Shown: positions 17,305-25,719 of the stretch, piece after piece
Layout: every line of letters begins with the position of its first letter
How positions within the stretch are numbered: position 1 is the first letter of the stretch
Assembly: GCF_014638915.1 (NCBI RefSeq)
Contig: NZ_BMFQ01000004.1
Span: 310,001-374,000, forward strand
Length of the DNA: 64,000 bases
Reading direction: 5' to 3'
From: Xanthomarina arctica
GTDB taxonomy: Bacteria > Bacteroidota > Bacteroidia > Flavobacteriales > Flavobacteriaceae
Position numbers and translations under genes: made by a program
The notes under the pieces: generated by a model
What the model saw: only the letters and a program-made list of their open reading frames with translations
Database searches by the model: none
What the model was told of the DNA's origin: nothing

Positions 17305-17376
17305 ATTGATATAGCGACTTTTCTTTCATGGAAATAGGAATAAAAGTACTTACTTTATCTTAGACTAAAAATTTTT

Positions 17377-17402
17377 TGTAACAAAACAAGAAGTACATCG
17401 TC
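17377..17402 (+). promoter_or_regulatory. Putative ECF-sigma promoter
   Basis: TGTAACA at 17377-17383, 15 bp, then CGTC at 17399-17402, resembling ECF -35 (xAAC core) and -10 (CGTC) elements. It precedes an ECF sigma gene, suggesting autoregulation. TTGTAACAA at 17376-17384 and TTGTTACAA at 17429-17437 also form a perfect 9-bp inverted repeat, which could instead mark two opposed promoters or an operator. Confidence 0.5.
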
Positions 17403-17450
17403 GTAATAATAAGCAGGCATAAACCAACTTGTTACAAACCAAACAAAACT

Positions 17451-17960
17451 ATGACACAGGCAGAATTTTTAAATATTGTCATGCCGTTTAAAGATAAGGT
17501 CTTTCGTTTAGCGAAACGCTTATTGGTTTCGAGAGAAGAAGCTGAAGATGCTACTCAAGAGATTTTGTTGAAATTGTGGAATAATAAGACAAAAATTGGA
17601 GAGTATAAAAATGTGGAAGCATTTTCTATGACAATGACTAAGAATTTTTGTTTGGATAAATTAAAATCCAAACATGCACAGAATTTAAAAATTGTACATA
17701 GTAATTATCAAGACCATAATACGTCTTTACAAAAGCAGATAGAATTAAATGATAGTGTTAATTGGGTAGCAAAAATTATAGAGAATTTGCCAGAACAACA
17801 AAAAATGGTGATTCAATTAAGAGATATAGAACAATACGATTTGGATGAAATAGCGAAAATGTTAGATATGAATAATACAGCAGTTAGAGTGGCTTTATCC
17901 AGAGCAAGAAAATCAATAAGAGAACAATTAACCAATACGCATAGTTATGGTACTAAATAA
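17451..17960 (+). CDS. ECF-type RNA polymerase sigma factor
   Basis: A 169-residue sigma-70 factor with region 2 ([28 protein letters not shown], read as VFRLAKRLL and [15 protein letters not shown]) and region 4 ([20 protein letters not shown] then [20 protein letters not shown]). It directs RNA polymerase to a small regulon. Its 3' end overlaps the next gene by 14 bp; that gene has one membrane span and is the likely anti-sigma. An ECF-like promoter lies upstream, so positive autoregulation is plausible. Confidence 0.93.
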   Translation: MTQAEFLNIVMPFKDKVFRLAKRLLVSREEAEDATQEILLKLWNNKTKIGEYKNVEAFSMTMTKNFCLDKLKSKHAQNLKIVHSNYQDHNTSLQKQIELNDSVNWVAKIIENLPEQQKMVIQLRDIEQYDLDEIAKMLDMNNTAVRVALSRARKSIREQLTNTHSYGTK

Positions 17961-18423
17961 TATAGAAAAGTTACTTGAAAAGTACGAAAACGGTGAAACA
18001 AGCCTAAAAGAAGAGCAAGAGTTAAAAAACTATTTTTCTCAGGAAACTATTGCACCACATTTAGAAATGTATAAGCCCATGTTTGCTTATTTTTCAATTA
18101 GTAAAAAAGAAACGTTTACCAAAGGCGTTCCATTAAAAACTAGAAAAATCTTCGATTATAAATGGATTTCGGTAGCAGCAGTAGCGGTTCTTATGTTAGG
18201 TTTCTATTTTGGTAAGCCTATGTTTCAACAAGAAGATGATTTAGGAACTTATGATGATCCCATGATGGCTTATAACGAAGTAGTTAAATCTTTAGAATTA
18301 ATTTCTAATAGTTTAAATAAAGGAACTGGAAAAATTAGTTACCTCGATCAGTTGGATTCTGGTATTTCTAAGATTAGTTACTTAAGCGAAATGGAAACTA
18401 AGAGTAAAATAATTTTTAAATAA
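17947..18423 (+). CDS. Putative anti-sigma or sigma-associated membrane protein
   Basis: A 158-residue protein: an N-terminal cytoplasmic helical part of about 75 residues ([20 protein letters not shown]), one membrane helix ([17 protein letters not shown], about 77-93) and a short periplasmic part. The topology and the 14-bp overlap with the upstream ECF sigma gene are those of an anti-sigma factor. The zinc His/Cys motif of ZAS anti-sigmas is absent; the ENGETSL stretch is common in Bacteroidota proteins in this position. Confidence 0.7.
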   Translation: MVLNNIEKLLEKYENGETSLKEEQELKNYFSQETIAPHLEMYKPMFAYFSISKKETFTKGVPLKTRKIFDYKWISVAAVAVLMLGFYFGKPMFQQEDDLGTYDDPMMAYNEVVKSLELISNSLNKGTGKISYLDQLDSGISKISYLSEMETKSKIIFK

Positions 18424-18437
18424 TAAAAAAGAATAAA

Positions 18438-19037
18438 ATGAAAACAATAAATAAATTAAAAACAAATACAATGAAAAATAAAGCAATCCTTTTTTTAATG
18501 GCAATTATGTTATTACCATTAACCTCCATGGCACAGGATATTTTTGCTAAATACAGCGATAATCCAGAAGTAACTTATGTGTCTATTAAACCTAAAATGT
18601 TTCAAATGTTAGCTAAAATGGATATCAATTCGGATGATCCAGAAGCACAAGAGTATCTTGATATGGTAAACAGTATTACCAGTTTTAAAGTTATTACAAC
18701 AGGTAATAAAGCTATTTCTGGAGATGTTACCAAATGGGTTCAATCTCATAAAAATGCCCTTGAAGAATTGATGGTAGTAAAAGATAATGGTGTTAACATG
18801 ACATTTTATGTGAAACAAGGTAAAGATGAAGACCACGTAAGTGAATTCTTAATGTTTGTTGACGGTTTAAGTGCTGTTACTAAAGATATGGATGTAAACA
18901 TGAATGGCGAAAAACGCGAGTTCGAAACAGTTGTTGTGTCTTTAACAGGTGATATCGATTTAAACCAGATTTCAAAGCTTACTCAAAAAATGAACATCCA
19001 AGGTGCTGAGCATTTAGAGAAAAAAAATAAAAAATAA
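18438..19037 (+). CDS. DUF4252 secreted protein (first copy)
   Basis: A 199-residue exported protein of the Bacteroidota DUF4252 family, function unknown. The first ATG (18438) adds a polar 11-residue extension; a normal signal peptide (MKNKAILFLMAIMLLPLTSMAQ) begins at the second ATG, 18471, which may be the real start. Third gene of the ECF sigma operon, 5 bp before a second, diverged DUF4252 gene. Repeated DUF4252 genes behind an ECF sigma/anti-sigma pair suggest they are the output or the periplasmic signal of that system; this is inference. Confidence 0.8.
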   Translation: MKTINKLKTNTMKNKAILFLMAIMLLPLTSMAQDIFAKYSDNPEVTYVSIKPKMFQMLAKMDINSDDPEAQEYLDMVNSITSFKVITTGNKAISGDVTKWVQSHKNALEELMVVKDNGVNMTFYVKQGKDEDHVSEFLMFVDGLSAVTKDMDVNMNGEKREFETVVVSLTGDIDLNQISKLTQKMNIQGAEHLEKKNKK

Positions 19038-19042
19038 GCCCC

Positions 19043-19585
19043 ATGAATCAATCAATCAAAAAATATATCTTCGGTTTACTAACATGTGTTATGCTAGTAA
19101 GCTGTAATAATGGCGAATCTTTACAAACGTATTTTGTAGACAATCAGGAAAAAACAGATTTTATTTCTGTAGATATTCCAACGACAATTGTAAATCTTGA
19201 TGAAGCTAGTTTATCAGAAGATCAAATGGAAGCCTATAATTCGGTAAAAAAATTAAACTTTTTAGGTTTTAAGCTTACAGAAACTAATCAAGAGACTTAT
19301 GCTCAAGAACTTTCTAAAGTAAATGCCATTTTAAATAACGAGAAGTACATTGAACTTATGGAAGTTAATGATCCTGCAGCAAAAATAATTGTTAAATATA
19401 TTGGTGACGATGATATAGCCGACGAGTTTATCGTGTTTACTAGCTCTAAAAATATGGGTTTTGGTATTGTTAGAATTTTAGGAAACGATATGCGTCCAGA
19501 AAAAATGGCAACCCTTGTAAGTGCAATTCAAAATGCAGATATAGATAGTTCTCAATTTGAAAGTATTACTGGTTTTTTTAAATAA
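19043..19585 (+). CDS. DUF4252 lipoprotein (second copy)
   Basis: A 180-residue protein with a lipoprotein leader (YIFGLLTCVMLVSCNNGE), paralogous in layout to the preceding DUF4252 protein: both contain an N-terminal acidic segment and a C-terminal I-x-x-LTG or ITGFFK-like end. The first copy appears soluble or periplasmic (AQD cleavage site), this copy is lipid-anchored, so the pair may act at different places. Last gene of the operon, followed by a strong terminator. Confidence 0.78.
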   Translation: MNQSIKKYIFGLLTCVMLVSCNNGESLQTYFVDNQEKTDFISVDIPTTIVNLDEASLSEDQMEAYNSVKKLNFLGFKLTETNQETYAQELSKVNAILNNEKYIELMEVNDPAAKIIVKYIGDDDIADEFIVFTSSKNMGFGIVRILGNDMRPEKMATLVSAIQNADIDSSQFESITGFFK

Positions 19586-19611
19586 AAGAGATTCGTAGAT
19601 TAAAGTAAAAT

Positions 19612-19639
19612 GGCTCCTAAATAACTTAGGAGCCTTTTT
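19612..19639 (+). terminator. Terminator of the ECF/DUF4252 operon
   Basis: Perfect 9-bp arms GGCTCCTAA / TTAGGAGCC with a 5-nt loop, followed by T5. Confidence 0.88.
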
Positions 19640-19674
19640 GTTTTATAACATGTCGTCTTGTTCGAGTGTTATTT

Positions 19675-19881
19675 CTATGAATCTGGTTTATTAGAGGCAT
19701 CAACTTCATCTTTATCAAAGAAATGCTTGTTTCTAAATAAATTGAATACAACCAATAAAAACAATATAATGAGTACTGCTACAATTACAAAATTATCTAA
19801 AATCCCTATAATTCCAGATATAGAAAACCCTAAAGCTACGATGACACAAAGAATTAAGGATTGTTTGTCTGTAAAGATCAT
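19675..19881 (-). CDS. Small membrane protein downstream of purB
   Basis: A 68-residue protein with two hydrophobic helices (ILCVIVALGFSISGIIGI and FVIVAVLIILFLLVVFNLF) and a charged, hydrophilic C-terminus. Its ATG overlaps the purB stop in an ATGA arrangement, which supports translation. A similar small two-helix protein next to purB is a plausible conserved flavobacterial feature. Function unknown. Confidence 0.65.
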   Translation of the reverse strand: MIFTDKQSLILCVIVALGFSISGIIGILDNFVIVAVLIILFLLVVFNLFRNKHFFDKDEVDASNKPDS

Positions 19882-21221
19882 ATTCCAGTATAATTACTTG
19901 GAGTTATTGCTTTAAGCTCTTTTTTAATAAGTTCTGAAACTTCTAAAGTGTCTATAAAATTAGAAATAGACGCTTGGTTGATTTTCTCATTGGTTCTAGT
20001 CAAACCTTTTAAGGCTTCATATGGATTAGGATAGGCTTCACGACGTAAAATAGTTTGAATAGCTTCTGCCACTACAGCCCAATTATTTTCTAAATCTTCA
20101 GCAAATTTACTTTCGTTTAAAAGTAATTTATTCAAACCTTTTAAAATAGATTTAAATCCAATAAGCGTATGTCCAAAAGGAACTCCAACATTACGTAAAA
20201 CAGTACTGTCTGTTAAATCTCTTTGCAATCTTGAAATTGGGAGTTTAGCCGACAAATGTTCAAATATAGCATTTGCAATGCCTAAGTTTCCTTCGCTATT
20301 TTCAAAGTCAATTGGGTTTACTTTATGTGGCATCGCAGAACTACCTACTTCCCCAGCTTTAATTTTTTGTTTAAAATACTCCATGGACACATAGGTCCAG
20401 ACATCTCTATTTAAATCTATTAAAATAGTATTGATACGTTTTAAACAATCAAATAAAGCGGCCATATGGTCGTAATGCTCAATTTGAGTTGTAGGAAACG
20501 AATGTTGTAAACCAAGCTTTCCTTGAACAAAATTCTTTCCAAAAGCTCTCCAATCTATATTTGGATAAGCTACTTTATGTGCATTGAAATTTCCAGTTGC
20601 TCCACCAAATTTGGAAGCACTTGGAATGTCGTTTAGTAAATTGAATTGTTCTTCTAGACGAACTACAAACACCTCGATTTCTTTTCCTAATCGCGTAGGA
20701 GAGGCTGGTTGTCCATGAGTTCTGGCTAACATTGGAATATTTTCCCAGTCTTTAGACAAGTCTTTTAATTTATTGTGAAGAATATAAAATTCAGGCACAT
20801 AAACATCATTCATAGCTTCCTTAATACTTAAAGGAATAGCTGTATTATTGATATCTTGAGATGTTAAACCGAAATGAATAAATTCTTTATATTCTGAAAT
20901 ACCTAAAGCTTCAAACTTATCTTTTATAAAATACTCAACAGCTTTTACATCATGATTGGTTACTTTCTCAATCTCTTTAATAGCCGATGCATCTATCGTT
21001 GTAAAATTCTTATAAATAGCGCGTAACTCTTCAAATAAATTAGAATTAAAGCTTTCAAGTTGAGGTAGAGGTTGCTCGCAAAGTGCAATAAAATATTCTA
21101 TTTCTACTTGAACGCGATATTTTATTAGAGCTTCTTCTGAAAAATAAGGCGCTAATTCGTTTACTTTATTTCTGTAACGACCATCGATTGGAGAAATAGC
21201 ATTAAGAGATGTTAAAGACAT
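19878..21221 (-). CDS. purB: Adenylosuccinate lyase
   Basis: A 447-residue enzyme of the fumarase/aspartase superfamily. It releases fumarate from SAICAR and from adenylosuccinate, so it serves both IMP synthesis and AMP formation. Diagnostic stretches are SPIDGRYRNKV at the N-terminus, HFGLTSQDINNTA around residue 117 (catalytic region) and the superfamily signature GSSAMPHKVNPIDFENSEGN (about 290-310), whose flexible loop carries the catalytic serine. It is cotranscribed with the HEAT-like gene upstream and the small membrane protein downstream. Confidence 0.96.
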   Translation of the reverse strand: MSLTSLNAISPIDGRYRNKVNELAPYFSEEALIKYRVQVEIEYFIALCEQPLPQLESFNSNLFEELRAIYKNFTTIDASAIKEIEKVTNHDVKAVEYFIKDKFEALGISEYKEFIHFGLTSQDINNTAIPLSIKEAMNDVYVPEFYILHNKLKDLSKDWENIPMLARTHGQPASPTRLGKEIEVFVVRLEEQFNLLNDIPSASKFGGATGNFNAHKVAYPNIDWRAFGKNFVQGKLGLQHSFPTTQIEHYDHMAALFDCLKRINTILIDLNRDVWTYVSMEYFKQKIKAGEVGSSAMPHKVNPIDFENSEGNLGIANAIFEHLSAKLPISRLQRDLTDSTVLRNVGVPFGHTLIGFKSILKGLNKLLLNESKFAEDLENNWAVVAEAIQTILRREAYPNPYEALKGLTRTNEKINQASISNFIDTLEVSELIKKELKAITPSNYTGI

Positions 21222-21304
21222 GTTTTGTGTGGTTTTTTAAAGATGCAAAGATAATGAAATGATTTGCGATAGACGATTTATGATTTATGAATTTTGAAGT
21301 AATT

Positions 21305-21871
21305 CTATTGCTTCTTAATATTCTTGAGAATCTGCTTGGCTCTTGCTTTAAATCCGGAACTTTGCATTTGGAAATCACGATCTATAATGGTTACTAATTC
21401 CCGATGGATCCAGTCAAATTCCTTTCCAAATAGGTAAAGTGTATTCATGGAATAGGCTTTTGGTGCTATTTTTTCATCGTTAATCATATAGTCAAAACAT
21501 GTTTCAATAATGCGTTCCTTATGAATGGTTTTCAACTTTACTTGCATATTGTTTTCTTGTTTTGAAAAATAAGCTTTAGCCACATATTCACATATTTTAG
21601 CAACTGGTCTCACAGCGGGATCTAAATGAACTTTGTTGATATTCTCCGTAAAAACATCTAAGTAAGGAAGGAGGAGGTCTAAATTCTCATTAAAAACAAA
21701 CTCTAAAACCCAAGCGGCTCGACATGAGATTTTATCGTCAACCATAAAGAGAATCTCAATTAAATCTGGCAGAAATTCTGGATTGTTAATTATAAGATTC
21801 GCATAATAGGAACGTTTTTCACGGGTGTGGTTGACATAATTTAATTCGTTGTAAAGTTGTTCTTTAGTCAC
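21305..21871 (-). CDS. HEAT-like helical protein upstream of purB
   Basis: A 188-residue, mostly alpha-helical protein (LIINNPEFLPDLIEILFMVD, CRAAWVLEFVFNENLDLLLP) that looks like HEAT/ARM-type repeats. Homologues next to purB are sometimes mislabelled as adenylosuccinate lyase, but it has no lyase signature. It ends in a basic helix (FKARAKQILKNIKKQ). It precedes purB on the same strand by 83 bp. A protein-binding role is possible; no function is known. Confidence 0.72.
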   Translation of the reverse strand: MTKEQLYNELNYVNHTREKRSYYANLIINNPEFLPDLIEILFMVDDKISCRAAWVLEFVFNENLDLLLPYLDVFTENINKVHLDPAVRPVAKICEYVAKAYFSKQENNMQVKLKTIHKERIIETCFDYMINDEKIAPKAYSMNTLYLFGKEFDWIHRELVTIIDRDFQMQSSGFKARAKQILKNIKKQ

Positions 21872-21908
21872 TATAAATTCTTACTTTTATTTTTTAAAAT
21901 TAATCAAA

Positions 21909-22382
21909 ATGAAAATCATTAAAAAAATATTACTGCTTTTACTTATTGTATTTGTTGTGGCTCAGTTTTTCGGGCCAGATAAAAATCAAGGAGATCTAGT
22001 TTCTATTGAACCTTTTCTAGCTGAAACGAATCCTCCAGAAAGCGTAAAAGTTATTTTAAAGGAAAGTTGCTATGATTGTCATTCAAATGTAACGCGATAT
22101 CCTTGGTACAATAATATTACTCCAGTAAATTACTGGATGGCTGACCATGTTAAAGATGGGAAAAAACATTTTAATTTTTCTAATTGGGAAGGTTTATCTG
22201 TAAAGAAAAAAGATCATAAGTTTGAAGAATTAATTGAAATGGTTGATGAAAGAGAAATGCCTCTGCCTTCATATACTTGGACACATACAGAAGCTAAACT
22301 ATCAGATGCACAAATAGATGAAATAGTTGAATGGGCACAACAAGTACGTTTTAAGTATAGTTTATTACCTAAACCTGAATAA
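21909..22382 (+). CDS. Haem-binding domain protein (Haem_bd family)
   Basis: A 157-residue protein with one N-terminal membrane helix (ILLLLLIVFVVAQFFG) and a single c-type-like haem site CYDCHSNVTRYPWYNNITPV, near residue 54. The CxxCH followed by TxYPWY is diagnostic of the Haem_bd (DUF1924-like, PF14376-type) family, typically anchored in the periplasm and thought to carry electrons or haem. An additional His/Met ligand could be supplied by MPLPSYTWTH. The stop codon directly precedes an intergenic repeat. Confidence 0.88.
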   Translation: MKIIKKILLLLLIVFVVAQFFGPDKNQGDLVSIEPFLAETNPPESVKVILKESCYDCHSNVTRYPWYNNITPVNYWMADHVKDGKKHFNFSNWEGLSVKKKDHKFEELIEMVDEREMPLPSYTWTHTEAKLSDAQIDEIVEWAQQVRFKYSLLPKPE

Positions 22383-22420
22383 AAGCCCCATTGTCTTTCA
22401 GACATTTCCCCAAAGGGGAA
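22383..22420 (-). repeat. Double-hairpin intergenic repeat (family B, copy 1, minus orientation)
   Basis: On the plus strand it contains TGTCT-ttc-AGACA and TTCCCC-aaa-GGGGAA hairpins. The reverse complement aligns with 22501-22544 (CCC TTT GGG then ATGTC...GACA...GGGCT). It starts one base after the haem-binding gene's stop codon and could serve as its 3' structure. Confidence 0.7.
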
Positions 22421-22500
22421 AACAAAAATCAAAAAAAGTTAATGCATAAATATATTTATATAATTCTTCATAATATTTGATAGATTCTAACAACATAAAT

Positions 22501-22544
22501 TCTCTCCCTTTGGGAGAGATGTCCAACGGACAGAGAGGGCTCTT
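22501..22544 (+). repeat. Double-hairpin intergenic repeat (family B, copy 2), overlapping a gene start
   Basis: Hairpins TCTCTCCC-ttt-GGGAGAGA and TGTCC-aac-GGACA. It is an inverted copy of 22383-22420. The ATG at 22519 lies inside it and is the only ATG available for the glycosyltransferase frame that follows, so residues MSNGQRGL of that protein are encoded by the repeat. Confidence 0.7.
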
Positions 22545-23760
22545 AATTATTGGTTTTGTTTGGCCAGAGCCCAAAAGTTCGGCTGCAGGAAGCAGGATGT
22601 TACAATTAATTGAGATGTTTCAATCCGATAATTATCATGTTACCTTTGCAAGTCCGTGTGCAAAAAGTGATAATGCCTTCAATCTTGAATCTATTGGTGT
22701 TAAACAGATTCACATAGTCCTTAATAATTCCAGTTTTGATGAATTTGTTAAAGAACTAAACCCCAATGTGGTTCTGTTCGATAGATTTATGATGGAAGAA
22801 CAGTTTGGATGGCGCGTTGCAGAAAATTGCCCGAATGCCTTGCGATTAATCGATACTGAAGATTTGCATGGTTTAAGGAAAGGAAGATATCAAGCTTTTA
22901 AGGATAATATGCCATTCGATAAAGGGTATTTACTTAATGATACTTTTAAACGTGAATTAGCAAGTATTTACAGAAGTGATTTAAGTATTATTATTTCAGA
23001 ATACGAGATGCAGTTATTAACGTCTGATTTAAAAGTGAATTCTTCCCTGCTTGCCTATGTGCCTTTTATGCAGGATAAATTGACGGAATTGACAATTGAA
23101 ACTCTTCCTGAATTTGAGGAAAGACAGCATTTTATAACAATCGGAAATTTTTTACATGCACCGAATTATCAATCGGTTTTATATTTAAAAGAAACCATTT
23201 GGCCTAAAATTAGAAAACAACTTCCAAAGGCTGAATTACATATTTATGGCGCTTATGCATCTCAAAAAGTAACACAATTACATAATGAAAAAGACGGATT
23301 TCTTATAAAAGGATTTGCAGAGCAGGTTAAAGATGTTATGCAAAAAGCAAGAGTTTGTTTAGCGCCTTTACAATTTGGAGCTGGATTAAAGGGTAAATTA
23401 ATTGATGCTATGGAAAGTGGTACACCCTGCATTATGTCCAATATAGCAGGAGAAGGCATGTTTGGCGATTTTGATGCTAATGGGTTTATAATTGATGATC
23501 CAGAAGAATTTGCCAATCAAGCTGTTAGTTTATATACTAATGACCTAATTTGGAAAGAAAAGCAGGAAAATGGATTCAAAACCTTTAATGGCAGATTCAA
23601 TAAGGAAACCATACAATTAGAAGTGATTACTCATATAAATGCCACTATTACAAACTTGAAACATCATAGACAGCAAAATGTTATTGGTCAAATGCTAATG
23701 CATCAAACATTGCAGAGTACCAAATACATGAGCAAATGGATAGAAGAGAAGAATAAGTAA
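22519..23760 (+). CDS. Glycosyltransferase (GT4-like)
   Basis: About 413 residues. A GT-B fold protein with an N-terminal segment LLIIGFVWPEPKSSAAGSRM and a C-terminal donor-binding half (ITIGNFLHAPNYQSVLYLKE, LHIYGAYASQKVTQLH, KARVCLAPLQFGAGLKGKLI, MESGTPCIMSNIAGEGMFG). It should transfer a sugar to an envelope glycan or other acceptor; substrate unknown. The frame extends to a TTG at 22477, but the only nearby ATG is at 22519, inside an intergenic repeat. Ends at 23760, exactly next to the stop of the convergent redoxin gene, with no intergenic base. Confidence 0.82.
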   Translation: MSNGQRGLLIIGFVWPEPKSSAAGSRMLQLIEMFQSDNYHVTFASPCAKSDNAFNLESIGVKQIHIVLNNSSFDEFVKELNPNVVLFDRFMMEEQFGWRVAENCPNALRLIDTEDLHGLRKGRYQAFKDNMPFDKGYLLNDTFKRELASIYRSDLSIIISEYEMQLLTSDLKVNSSLLAYVPFMQDKLTELTIETLPEFEERQHFITIGNFLHAPNYQSVLYLKETIWPKIRKQLPKAELHIYGAYASQKVTQLHNEKDGFLIKGFAEQVKDVMQKARVCLAPLQFGAGLKGKLIDAMESGTPCIMSNIAGEGMFGDFDANGFIIDDPEEFANQAVSLYTNDLIWKEKQENGFKTFNGRFNKETIQLEVITHINATITNLKHHRQQNVIGQMLMHQTLQSTKYMSKWIEEKNK

Positions 23761-24318
23761 TTAACTTCTCCATTTAATATTACAACCAATACTAGGTTTT
23801 TGAGTTCGTGTATTTTCCTTTTTATCAATTAAACAAAGTATGGCATGTCGTAAATCTGTTCCAGTTGAAGGAATTTTATTTCCTGGCCTTGAATCGTCTA
23901 ATTGTCCTCGGTAAACTAATTTTAAGTCCTGGTCGAACACATAGAAATCTGGTGTGCAAGCAGCATCATAAGCTTTTGCTATTTTCTGAGATTTATCGTA
24001 CAAATACGGAAAAATAAATCCTTCATCGATAGCATTTTGCTTCATCTTTTCTGGTGAATCTTCAGGATAATTCTCGACATCGTTACTCGAGATAGCAATA
24101 AAATTAACACCTCCACTTTTATAGTTTTTTGCTATATCGCTTATTTCCTTAGATACATGCTTTACAAAAGGACAATGATTGGATAAAAACATGATGACTG
24201 TTGCGTTTATTCCTTTTAATTCGTTTAAAGAATATTGGTTTTCTGAAACTGTATCAATTAAATTAAAATCTGGAGCTTGAGTCCCTAAAGGAATCATATT
24301 TGAAGGTGTATTGGCCAT
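23761..24318 (-). CDS. Thioredoxin-fold redoxin (AhpC/TSA-like)
   Basis: A 185-residue cytoplasmic protein of the thioredoxin-like superfamily. Elements are APDFNLIDTVSENQYSLNEL, then VIMFLSNHCPFVKHVSKEIS with one peroxidatic-type cysteine in NHCPF near residue 50 and a second in AACTPDFYVFD. There is no CxxC, so it resembles a group of Bacteroidota thioredoxin-family proteins with an unclear role in peroxide or thiol chemistry. Its stop abuts the stop of the convergent glycosyltransferase. Confidence 0.85.
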   Translation of the reverse strand: MANTPSNMIPLGTQAPDFNLIDTVSENQYSLNELKGINATVIMFLSNHCPFVKHVSKEISDIAKNYKSGGVNFIAISSNDVENYPEDSPEKMKQNAIDEGFIFPYLYDKSQKIAKAYDAACTPDFYVFDQDLKLVYRGQLDDSRPGNKIPSTGTDLRHAILCLIDKKENTRTQKPSIGCNIKWRS

Positions 24319-24465
24319 TATTATATTTTTTATTTAAAAAATTAAATTACAATTTTATAATCAGTATTCCAAATAGATTAGATTAAGTTGGATATACTTA
24401 TATTGCGATATTATTAGTCAAAATAACTATTTTTGGTAATAAGAAAAACCAACTATTCATTAAAA

Positions 24466-24801
24466 ATGAGTGATATAATTCAGTTTGAAGATTTTGTAAA
24501 AATAGATTTACGGGTAGGAACCATTTTAGAAGTATTAGATTTTCCTAAAGCCAGAAATCCTGCCTATCAATTAATAATCGATTTTGGAGATTTGGGTATA
24601 AAAAAGACATCAGCGCAAATAACAACACTTTATAAAAAAGAAGATTTGTTGAACAAACAAATTGTTGCCGTTGTAAATTTTCCTAGAAAGCAGATAGCTT
24701 CTTTTATGAGTGAATGTTTGGTTTTAGGAGCTGTAAATGGAAAAGATGTCATTCTTTTAAATCCTGAAAATAAAGTTTTAAATGGCTCAACTGTCTCATA
24801 A
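24466..24801 (+). CDS. csaA: tRNA-binding protein, CsaA-like
   Basis: A 111-residue OB-fold protein: FVKIDLRVGTILEVLDFPKA, then KKTSAQITTLY and VNFPRKQIASFMSECLVLGA. B. subtilis CsaA, 110 residues, binds tRNA and has chaperone-like activity in secretion. An upstream TTG would add 11 residues, but the ATG at 24466 (MSDIIQFEDF) gives the normal family length. It leads a tight operon: the symporter starts 3 bp after its stop. Confidence 0.9.
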   Translation: MSDIIQFEDFVKIDLRVGTILEVLDFPKARNPAYQLIIDFGDLGIKKTSAQITTLYKKEDLLNKQIVAVVNFPRKQIASFMSECLVLGAVNGKDVILLNPENKVLNGSTVS

Positions 24802-24804
24802 TTT

Positions 24805-25719
24805 ATGCAGGAACTTGACAAAGTAATAATTAATTTCGATAGCCAAAGTCTCTGGGTTTTAAACATAGCACTTGCCTTTATTATGTTTGGAGTTGCTCTT
24901 GGAATGGAACAAGCAGATTTTAAGCGTGTTTTTAAGCAACCCAAGATCGTTTTAATTGGAATTTTATTACAATTTGTTCTATTACCTTTTATGACTTTTC
25001 TAATTATTTTGATTTTAAAGCCACAACCGAGTATCGCGCTTGGAATGATGATGATTGCAGCCTGTCCTGGAGGTAATATTTCTAATTTTATGACACATCT
25101 GGCAAAGGGTAACACGGCACTTTCCGTTAGTCTAACAGCTTTTGGAACTTTTTTAGCTATGTTCATGACACCTTTCAATTTTCAGTTCTATGGATATTTA
25201 TACGAGCCAACATCTAATTTATTAAAAGAGGTTCAACTAAATCCGTTGGAACTATTGAAGATTGTGGTGTTCATTTTAGGAATTCCCTTACTTCTTGGTA
25301 TGTTAGTTCGTGCAAAAAACGAAAAACTAGCCATATTGGTATCAAAACGTCTAAAGCCACTATCTATTATTGTTTTTGTTGCGATTGTTATTATTGCATT
25401 TTCTAATAATATGGATGTGTTCAAAGTCTATGTACATCATGTAATAGGTATTGGGATATTTCATAATTTCTTAGCTATATTACTCGGATTTAGTGTTGCT
25501 AAAGCTTTTAAATTATCATTCGAAAATCAGAAAACTTTGGCCATAGAAACTGGAATTCAGAATTCTGGCTTGGGCTTATTATTAATTTTCACCTTTTTTA
25601 ATGGCTTAGGTGGTATGGCAATGATGGCCGCCTTTTGGGGAATCTGGCACATTATTTCTGGCTTGGTTATTTCATATTATTGGTCTAATAAAAAAAGTAA
25701 AACACGCGAAGTCTCTTGA
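24805..25719 (+). CDS. Bile acid:sodium symporter family protein
   Basis: A 304-residue inner-membrane transporter with about nine or ten helices. The stretch MMIAACPGGNISNFMTHLAKGN and SLTAFGTFLAMFMTP match the sodium-binding CPGGxxSN region of the SBF/ASBT family. In bacteria these carry organic anions (often keto acids such as pantoate or pyruvate) with Na+; substrate cannot be read. Second gene of the csaA operon; its TGA is overlapped by the TTG start of the acyltransferase. Confidence 0.9.
   Translation: MQELDKVIINFDSQSLWVLNIALAFIMFGVALGMEQADFKRVFKQPKIVLIGILLQFVLLPFMTFLIILILKPQPSIALGMMMIAACPGGNISNFMTHLAKGNTALSVSLTAFGTFLAMFMTPFNFQFYGYLYEPTSNLLKEVQLNPLELLKIVVFILGIPLLLGMLVRAKNEKLAILVSKRLKPLSIIVFVAIVIIAFSNNMDVFKVYVHHVIGIGIFHNFLAILLGFSVAKAFKLSFENQKTLAIETGIQNSGLGLLLIFTFFNGLGGMAMMAAFWGIWHIISGLVISYYWSNKKSKTREVS

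Noticed and set aside
22214-22432. 72-residue minus-strand frame over the end of the haem-binding gene
   Set aside because: It is the family B repeat read on the other strand (PFGEMSERQWGF-like) plus antisense of the haem protein.
24630-25178. 182-residue minus-strand frame across csaA and symporter
   Set aside because: It covers two well-identified genes in antisense and shows no coherent domain.
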